Made by a program: the position numbers and the translations under genes. Shown here one piece after another: positions 58,682-64,000 of a stretch of 64,000 bases of DNA (positions are counted from its first letter, which is position 1; each line of letters begins with the position of its first letter). Source of the DNA: Maricaulis sp048269565 (GTDB lineage: Bacteria > Pseudomonadota > Alphaproteobacteria > Caulobacterales > Maricaulaceae). The stretch is taken from the NCBI RefSeq assembly GCF_048269565.1, contig NZ_JBLXIK010000003.1:186001-250000 (forward strand), read 5' to 3'. The notes under the pieces were generated by a model that was not told the DNA's origin, did no database searches, and saw only the letters and a program-made list of their open reading frames with translations.

Positions 58682-59989
58682 ATGCCGGAAAATGTGGCGA
58701 CAGCCGTACCAGGGAACAGTTTTTTCACCCAGTCCGTGGTCGAATCCGACCGTGAGGTGGCGCACGCCATCCATGCGGAAATTCTCCGTCAACAGAGCCA
58801 GATCGAGCTGATCGCCTCGGAAAACATCGTCTCGCGCGCTGTGCTTGAAGCCCAGGGCTCGCCGCTGACCAACAAATATGCCGAGGGCTATCCGGGCAAA
58901 CGCTATTATGGCGGCTGCGAGCATGTCGATGTGGTCGAACAGCTGGCGATCGACCGCGCCAAGGCGCTGTTCGACGTCCAGTACGCCAATGTCCAGCCGA
59001 GTTCCGGCAGCCAGGCCAACCAGGGCGTTTTCCTCGCCCTGCTGAAGCCGGGCGACAAGATTCTCGGTCTCTCGCTCAATGCCGGCGGACACCTGACCCA
59101 TGGGGCCAGACCCAACATGTCCGGCAAATGGTTCGAGGCCCATGCCTATGGCGTGCGCGAATCCGATGCCCGCATCGATTATGACGCGCTGCGCCAGCAG
59201 GCCAATGAGCTGCAGCCGCAAATGATCATTGCCGGTGGTTCTGCCTATCCGCGCGAGATCGATTTCGCTGAATTCCGCAAGATCGCCGACGAGGTCGGGG
59301 CCTATTTGATGGTCGATATGGCGCATATCGCCGGTCTGGTCGCCGGCGGCGCCATTCCCAGCCCGACGCCGCACGCCCATGTCTGCACCACCACCACCCA
59401 CAAGACGCTGCGCGGCCCGCGCGGCGGCATGATCGTGTCCAATGATCTCGAGCTCGGCAAGAAGTTCAATTCCGCCATTTTCCCGGGCCTGCAGGGTGGC
59501 CCGCTGATGCATGTCATCGCCGGCAAGGCTGTCGCCTTCGGCGAAGCGCTGCGGCCGGAGTTCAAGACCTACGCCGCCAATGTGATCCGCAATTGCCAGG
59601 TGATGGCCGAAGCGGTGACGGCGGGCGGCTATGCCATCGTCTCCGGCGGTACCGACAGCCATCTCGCCCTGATCGATCTGCGGCCCAAGGGGCTCAAGGG
59701 CAATCTCGCCGAACAGGCGCTCGAGCGCGCCTATATGACCTGCAACAAGAACGGCGTGCCGTTCGATCCGGAAAAGCCGACGGTGACGTCCGGCCTGCGT
59801 GTCGGCTCGCCGGCGGCGACGACGCGCGGCTTCGGCGAGGCCGAATTCCGCCAGGTTGGCGAAATGATCGTGCGCGTGCTCGACGCCTTGGTGGCCAGCC
59901 CTGAAGGCGATGCCGAGGTCGAGGGCCAGGTGCGCGAACAGGTGAAGGCGCTTACGGCGCGCTTCCCCATCTATCCCGAATTGGCCTAA
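58682..59989 (+). CDS. glyA: Serine hydroxymethyltransferase
   Basis: 435 residues, interconverting serine and glycine with tetrahydrofolate. The PLP Lys is K241 in HVCTTTTHKTLRGPRGG. IELIASENIVSRAVLEAQGS, EGYPGKRYYGGCEHVD and SSGSQANQGVFLALLKPGDK are conserved. It produces glycine for HemA and one-carbon units. nrdR begins nine bases after it, and the transcript may extend through the riboflavin operon. Confidence 0.97.
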   Translation: MPENVATAVPGNSFFTQSVVESDREVAHAIHAEILRQQSQIELIASENIVSRAVLEAQGSPLTNKYAEGYPGKRYYGGCEHVDVVEQLAIDRAKALFDVQYANVQPSSGSQANQGVFLALLKPGDKILGLSLNAGGHLTHGARPNMSGKWFEAHAYGVRESDARIDYDALRQQANELQPQMIIAGGSAYPREIDFAEFRKIADEVGAYLMVDMAHIAGLVAGGAIPSPTPHAHVCTTTTHKTLRGPRGGMIVSNDLELGKKFNSAIFPGLQGGPLMHVIAGKAVAFGEALRPEFKTYAANVIRNCQVMAEAVTAGGYAIVSGGTDSHLALIDLRPKGLKGNLAEQALERAYMTCNKNGVPFDPEKPTVTSGLRVGSPAATTRGFGEAEFRQVGEMIVRVLDALVASPEGDAEVEGQVREQVKALTARFPIYPELA

Positions 59990-59998
59990 GGTACCCGG

Positions 59999-60484
59999 AT
60001 GCGTTGCCCTTTTTGCGGACATATGGATACACAGGTGAAGGATTCCCGCCCGGCTGAGGACGGGAATGCCATTCGCCGCCGCCGGCAATGTCCGGCCTGC
60101 TCGGCCCGGTTCACCACCTTTGAGAGGGTGCAATTGCGCGAGCTGACGGTGCTGAAAAAATCCGGTCGCCGGGTCCAGTTCGACCGTGAGAAGCTCAATC
60201 GTTCCATCCATCTGGCGATGCAGAAGCGCAATATCGAGCCGGAGCGCATCGAGCAGATGATCTCCGGCATCGTGCGGCGGCTGGAATCGACCGGCGAGAC
60301 CGATGTCACCTCCGACCGGGTCGGCGAACTGGTGATGGAGGCGCTGAAGAATCTCGATGCGGTCGCCTATGTCCGCTACGCATCGGTCTACAAGGATTTC
60401 CACAAGGTCCAGGATTTTCGCGAATTCATCACCGATGAAGACCTCGCGCCGGGAAACCGGGGTCCGGAAGACGGGGTCGAATGA
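59999..60484 (+). CDS. nrdR: Transcriptional repressor NrdR
   Basis: 161 residues. The zinc ribbon is MRCPFCGHMDTQVKDSRPAE and RRRQCPACSARFTTFERVQ. The ATP-cone domain runs from VLKKSGRRVQFDREKL to YVRYASVYKDF. NrdR represses ribonucleotide reductase genes in response to ATP/dATP. Its stop overlaps the ribD start (60481-60484). The glyA-nrdR-rib order is common in alphaproteobacteria. Confidence 0.97.
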   Translation: MRCPFCGHMDTQVKDSRPAEDGNAIRRRRQCPACSARFTTFERVQLRELTVLKKSGRRVQFDREKLNRSIHLAMQKRNIEPERIEQMISGIVRRLESTGETDVTSDRVGELVMEALKNLDAVAYVRYASVYKDFHKVQDFREFITDEDLAPGNRGPEDGVE

Positions 60485-61059
60485 GGCCGGACGGTCGAGC
60501 GCGCGTCACCCTCAAACTCGCCACCTCGCTCGATGGCCGCATTGCCCTGGCGAACGGTGTCTCGAAATGGATTACCGGCCCTGAAAGCCGCGCCGAAGTC
60601 CACCGTATGCGTGCCGCCCATGCCGCCATCCTCACCGGCATCGGCACCATCCTCGCCGACGATCCGCAATTGACCGCGCGCCCGGATGGCATTGCGGCTG
60701 TGGTCCAGCCGGACATTCTCATCATGGACAGCGCCGGGCGCACGCCGGCCGATGCTGCGGTCCATGACGAAGCCTCGCGTCAGGTGCGGATCTTCCGTGA
60801 TCGTGATCTCGCCGCCGCCATGGCCGGTTATGACAGCGTCATGATCGAGGCTGGCAGCGCCATTGCCGGTGCGGCACTGGGTGCCGGTCTGGTCGACCGT
60901 ATCGAATGGTTTCGCGCACCGGTCGTGCTCGGCGGTGACGGCCTGGCCGCGATCGCAGCGCTGGGCCTTGAGCGGCTGGAGCTGGCCCCCACATTCCAAC
61001 GGGTCGCGCTGGTCGAGCGTGGCCGTGACCTGCATGAAAGCTATGAGCGGATCGTCTGA
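60481..61059 (+). CDS. ribD: RibD reductase domain only (lacks deaminase)
   Basis: 192 residues, about half the usual RibD length. Only the C-terminal 5-amino-6-(5-phosphoribosylamino)uracil reductase domain is present: RVTLKLATSLDGRIALANG, WITGPESRAEVHRMRAAH and VMIEAGSAIAGAALGAGLVD. No HAEV/PCxxxGRTPPC deaminase motif exists in this gene or upstream. The start overlaps nrdR, so the truncation is not a mis-chosen start. A separate deaminase must exist elsewhere if the pathway is complete. Confidence 0.88.
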   Translation: MRPDGRARVTLKLATSLDGRIALANGVSKWITGPESRAEVHRMRAAHAAILTGIGTILADDPQLTARPDGIAAVVQPDILIMDSAGRTPADAAVHDEASRQVRIFRDRDLAAAMAGYDSVMIEAGSAIAGAALGAGLVDRIEWFRAPVVLGGDGLAAIAALGLERLELAPTFQRVALVERGRDLHESYERIV

Positions 61060-61670
61060 TGTTTACCGGAATTGTCACCGCGCTCGGGCGCATACGCGCG
61101 ATCAGCGGCGAGGCGGTCAAACGCTTCGAGATTGAAACGCCTTACGCGCCAGATGGCATCGAACTCGGCGCCTCGATTGCCCATGCCGGCGCCTGTCTGA
61201 CTGTCGTCGACAAGGGCGTTGCGGGTGAGGGTGGCTGGCATGCCGTCGAGGTCTCGCCGGAGACGCTGCGCCTGACGACGCTCGGTGACTGGCGCCAGGG
61301 CGACAACGTCAATCTGGAACGGGCCCTGAAAATCGGCGACGAGCTGGGTGGGCATCTGGTCACCGGCCATGTTGATGGCGTCGGTCGCGTGCGTGAGCGG
61401 CGCGAGGAGGGGGAGTGGATCGTCTTCACCGTCACCCCGCCGCCGGGCCTCAACCGCTTCATTGCGCGCAAGGGCTCCATCACGATTGATGGCGTCTCGC
61501 TGACCGTCAATGCGGTGACGCCTGAAAGCTTCGATGTGATGATTATCCCCCATACCGCGGCTGCGACGACACTGGGTCAGCTGCGCAGCGGGGCGCGCGT
61601 CAACCTTGAGGTTGACCTCATGGCGCGCTACGCCGCCCGTCTGAGTGAATTTCCGGAGGCCGCCCCGTGA
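61059..61670 (+). CDS. ribE: Riboflavin synthase alpha chain
   Basis: 203 residues, two lumazine-binding barrels. MFTGIVTALGRIRAISGEA starts the first barrel. VSPETLRLTTLGDWRQGDNV, GHLVTGHVDGVGRV and GSITIDGVSLTVNAV are repeated family motifs. It dismutates two lumazines into riboflavin plus pyrimidinedione. It overlaps ribD by one base and ribBA by four. Confidence 0.96.
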   Translation: MFTGIVTALGRIRAISGEAVKRFEIETPYAPDGIELGASIAHAGACLTVVDKGVAGEGGWHAVEVSPETLRLTTLGDWRQGDNVNLERALKIGDELGGHLVTGHVDGVGRVRERREEGEWIVFTVTPPPGLNRFIARKGSITIDGVSLTVNAVTPESFDVMIIPHTAAATTLGQLRSGARVNLEVDLMARYAARLSEFPEAAP

Positions 61671-62785
61671 GTGATATCCCCCTGTCTCCGATTGAGGACG
61701 TGATTGAAGATGCCCGCAATGGCCGCATGTTCATCCTGGTCGATGCCGAGGATCGCGAGAATGAGGGCGATCTGGTCATTCCGGCCAAGTTCGCCACGCC
61801 CGATGCGATCAATTTCATGGCCAAGCATGGCCGCGGCCTGATCTGCCTCGCGATGAGCCAGGAGCGCTGCGATGCGCTCGGCCTGACCCTGATGGCATCG
61901 GATAACCGTTCGCGACACCAGACGGCCTTCACGGTATCAATAGAAGCCCGCGAAGGTGTCACCACGGGCATATCCGCGCATGATCGTGCGCGCACCATCC
62001 AGGTCGCCACCGATCCGGCGCTTGGCGCTGATGATATCGCCACGCCGGGCCATGTTTTTCCGCTGGTTGCGCGCGATGGCGGTGTTTTGGTCCGCGCCGG
62101 TCACACCGAGGCCTCGATCGATGTCGCCCGGCTTGCCGGCGCCGGATCGGCCGGGGTGATCTGCGAAATCATGAATGAAGACGGCACCATGGCGCGTTTG
62201 CCTGACCTGGTGTCCTTCGCGCAATTGCACGGGCTGAAGATCGGTACCATCGCCGATCTGATTGCCTATCGCCGCCAGCATGACCGTTTCATCGAACGGC
62301 GTCTGGAAACCGGTTTTGAAAGCGAATGGGGCGGCCCGTTCAAACTGGTCGTGTTCCGCAACACCCTCGATGGCGCCGAACATGTCGCCCTGGTCAAGGG
62401 CGAGCCATCGGCGCAGGCGCCGACCATGGTGCGGATGCACAAGGTCAGCTTTGTCGATGATGTCCTCAAGGATTCCGGGGGCCGTGGCGGTCTGGTCGAA
62501 GCGGGGATCCGTTCGTTGGCACACCACAAGGGCCCCGGCGTGATGGTGCTGATCCGCGAGACCAGCCATACCGCGATCGTCGAGCGGCTCGGCGCGCATC
62601 CGGCGCTGCCGGAAACCGAGCGTCACGCCCGGCGTCTGCGCGAATACGGCGTCGGGGCGCAGATCCTGCTCGATCTCGGTGTGCGCGAGATGATCCTGCT
62701 GATGACCAAGCCGCAAACCATTGTCGGGCTGGAGGGCTATGGCCTCAGCGTGTGTGAAGAACGCCCTTTCCCGGAGGAATTGTGA
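61667..62785 (+). CDS. ribBA: 3,4-dihydroxy-2-butanone 4-phosphate synthase with degenerate GTP cyclohydrolase II domain
   Basis: 372 residues. The N-terminal RibB domain (1-205) is intact, with VDAEDRENEGDLVIPAKF and RAGHTEASIDVARLAG. The C-terminal domain (about 208-372) has GCHII-like ends (LREYGVGAQILLDLGVREM, VGLEGYGLSV), but the zinc motif expected near 257-275 (GECLTGDVFGSLRCDCG-type) is replaced by MHKVSFVDDVLKDSGGRGG, without Cys. The second activity is therefore probably lost, as in RibBX proteins. Start is GTG at 61667 overlapping ribE. Confidence 0.92.
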   Translation: MSDIPLSPIEDVIEDARNGRMFILVDAEDRENEGDLVIPAKFATPDAINFMAKHGRGLICLAMSQERCDALGLTLMASDNRSRHQTAFTVSIEAREGVTTGISAHDRARTIQVATDPALGADDIATPGHVFPLVARDGGVLVRAGHTEASIDVARLAGAGSAGVICEIMNEDGTMARLPDLVSFAQLHGLKIGTIADLIAYRRQHDRFIERRLETGFESEWGGPFKLVVFRNTLDGAEHVALVKGEPSAQAPTMVRMHKVSFVDDVLKDSGGRGGLVEAGIRSLAHHKGPGVMVLIRETSHTAIVERLGAHPALPETERHARRLREYGVGAQILLDLGVREMILLMTKPQTIVGLEGYGLSVCEERPFPEEL

Positions 62786-63216
62786 TGAGCCAGCATCGTA
62801 TCCTGATTGTTGCGGGGACGTTCTACCGCGACATCGCTGATGCGCTGATCGCCGGTGCCACCGAGGCCCTGACCGCGGCCGGCGCCAGCTTTGAGCTGAT
62901 CGAGGTCCCCGGTGCGCTGGAAATTCCCGGCGCAATCACACAAGCCGTGCTTGGCGAGGCCGGCTATGACGGATATGTGGCGCTGGGCTGCGTTATTCGT
63001 GGCGAGACGACGCATTATGATTATGTCTGCAGCGAGTCGGCGCGCGGCCTGATGGACCTGTCCTTGCGGGGTATTCCGCTGGGCAACGGTATCCTGACGG
63101 TGGAAAATCGCGACCAGGCGCTTCGACGCGCGATTGAGAAGAACAAGGGCGCAGATGTGGCCGGGGCCTGCCTCGCACTGATCGCGTTGCGAGACCGTTT
63201 CAGGAGGGCGCCATGA
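62785..63216 (+). CDS. ribH: 6,7-dimethyl-8-ribityllumazine synthase
   Basis: 143 residues. ILIVAGTFYRDIADALIAGA, EVPGALEIPGAITQAV, GCVIRGETTHYDYVCSESAR (catalytic His) and GILTVENRDQALRRAI identify lumazine synthase, which joins the RibD and RibB products. GGAGG at 62773-62777 precedes the ATG, which overlaps the ribBA stop. nusB overlaps by four bases. Confidence 0.96.
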   Translation: MSQHRILIVAGTFYRDIADALIAGATEALTAAGASFELIEVPGALEIPGAITQAVLGEAGYDGYVALGCVIRGETTHYDYVCSESARGLMDLSLRGIPLGNGILTVENRDQALRRAIEKNKGADVAGACLALIALRDRFRRAP

Positions 63217-63695
63217 GCGCGCAGAACACAGAATCCCCGTCCGACAACCGCGCGCGCCTGCGTCGCGCCGCCCGGCTGGCGGCCGTCCAGGCCCTGTACC
63301 AGATGGAAATATCCGGTCGCGGCGCGGCCGATGTGACCGCCGAATTCCGTGATCACCGTTTTGGCCATGAAGGCGAAAACCCCGATTACGTCGAGGCCGA
63401 CGAGGCCTTCTTCGAGGCTCTGGTCGCCGGGGTTGTGACCAAGCAGGCGACCGTGGATCTGGCGATCAATGCGCTGCTGGCCGATGGCTGGCGCTTGGAA
63501 CGCCTCGATGCGACCGTGCGCGCCATTTTGCGTTCGGGCGGTTATGAACTGTTCGAGAAGACCGATGTGCCGGCCCGCGTCGTGATCGATGAATATGTCG
63601 ACGTTGCGCACGCTTTCTTCGAGGGCTCCGAGCCGAAATTCGTCAACGCCGCGCTCGACAAGTGCGCGCGCCAGGCCCGTCCCGGCGAGCTTTGA
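63213..63695 (+). CDS. nusB: Transcription antitermination factor NusB
   Basis: 160 residues. RLRRAARLAAVQALYQMEISG begins the all-helical NusB fold. VDLAINALLADGWRLERLDA and ILRSGGYELFEKTDVPARVV, followed by VIDEYVDVAHAF and FVNAALDKCARQ, are conserved. It binds boxA with NusE for rRNA antitermination. It overlaps ribH and is followed three bases later by thiL. Confidence 0.96.
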   Translation: MSAQNTESPSDNRARLRRAARLAAVQALYQMEISGRGAADVTAEFRDHRFGHEGENPDYVEADEAFFEALVAGVVTKQATVDLAINALLADGWRLERLDATVRAILRSGGYELFEKTDVPARVVIDEYVDVAHAFFEGSEPKFVNAALDKCARQARPGEL

Positions 63696-63698
63696 GCG

Positions 63699-64000
63699 AT
63701 GGCGGGCGAGGGCGAGTTCGACTTCATTCGAACGCGTCTGGCCCCGCTGACCCGGGGCCATCCGGCCGCGCTTGACCTGGCCGATGACGCCGCCGTCCTG
63801 ACACCGGCGCCGGGCTGCCAGCTTGTGGTTGCCAGCGACATGCTGGTTGGCGGCGTGCATTTCCTCGATACGGACCCGCCGGAGGTGGTGGCCGAACGCT
63901 GTGTCCGCAGCAATCTGTCCGACCTTGCGGCCATGGGCGCCGAGCCTCTGGGTTATCTCAGTTCGATCGCCTGGCCGCGAAATCTGGCGCAGGCCTGGCG
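63699..64000 (+). CDS. thiL: Thiamine-monophosphate kinase, N-terminal part (runs off window)
   Basis: The first 100 residues are visible and the frame is open to the edge. EFDFIRTRLAPLT, LADDAAVLTPAPG, VVASDMLVGGVHFL and RSNLSDLAAMGAEPLGYLSS match ThiL, an ATP-dependent kinase making thiamine diphosphate. The usual GDDAA is LADDAA here. It starts three bases after nusB, the standard alphaproteobacterial order. Confidence 0.93.
   Translation, partial: MAGEGEFDFIRTRLAPLTRGHPAALDLADDAAVLTPAPGCQLVVASDMLVGGVHFLDTDPPEVVAERCVRSNLSDLAAMGAEPLGYLSSIAWPRNLAQAW

Noticed and set aside
58516..58755. 79-codon frame upstream of and overlapping glyA
   Set aside because: It overlaps the well-defined glyA start and has no domain or ribosome site; probably leader sequence.

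Overview
The window is GC-rich chromosomal DNA from an alphaproteobacterium. Gene content and order point to the Maricaulales/Hyphomonadaceae-Caulobacterales side of the class: slt-dapA-smpB, folK-rpoZ-rsh-pyrE-pdxJ-acpS-rnc-era-recO, parC, glyA-nrdR-rib operon-nusB-thiL, a MucR/Ros regulator, 5-aminolevulinate synthase (C4 pathway) and a Bpt-type leucyltransferase. This assignment rests on family recognition and synteny only; no database was searched.

Bases 1-10430 are mixed metabolism: the end of an amidohydrolase, an FAD oxidoreductase, threonine dehydrogenase coupled to a nitroreductase, an AraC regulator divergent from an SDR gene, an acyl-CoA ligase and a threonine dehydratase-like enzyme. 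Bases 10430-12640 are the only clearly accessory stretch. They hold REP-like hairpins, an IS110-family transposase with a candidate bridge RNA, a 129-bp near-palindrome with a perfect 27-bp inverted repeat, and a lower-GC lipoprotein gene.

Bases 12636-31630 are core. They carry a lytic transglycosylase, dapA and smpB, a GlxA-type regulator, a family-5 uracil-DNA glycosylase and a NYN protein. Next come folK, rpoZ, rsh and a run of overlapping genes from pyrE to recO, then an S41 protease, parC and a LemA/M48 pair. Bases 31680-44200 carry a VOC protein divergent from a WYL regulator over a strong 29-bp dyad, an AI-2E-type permease, bpt with a TRAP transporter, an SLC13 permease, motB, a flavin reductase and a penicillin-acylase-family enzyme.

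Bases 44262-47332 form a tightly coupled operon of a dehydrogenase and three membrane proteins (DUF389, an unknown two-TM protein and a TRIC channel). Bases 48112-51428 contain hemB, two zinc-ribbon membrane proteins and a transsulfuration-type PLP enzyme. Bases 51517-55806 are a valine-degradation operon (acyl-CoA dehydrogenase, 3-hydroxyisobutyryl-CoA hydrolase, mmsB) with a Phd/VapC toxin-antitoxin pair inside it. After a MarR-type regulator come hemA, a DUF6898-like protein, mucR, glyA, nrdR and the riboflavin operon, ending in nusB and a truncated thiL at the window edge.

The main oddities are as follows. (1) The IS110 upstream RNA shares 10 nt with the insertion boundary in a REP-like hairpin. 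(2) The 129-bp palindrome has no explanation. (3) Threonine dehydrogenase lacks all four structural-zinc cysteines. (4) RibD lacks its deaminase domain, and the GTP cyclohydrolase II half of RibBA lacks its zinc motif. (5) A toxin-antitoxin pair is translationally coupled into a catabolic operon.
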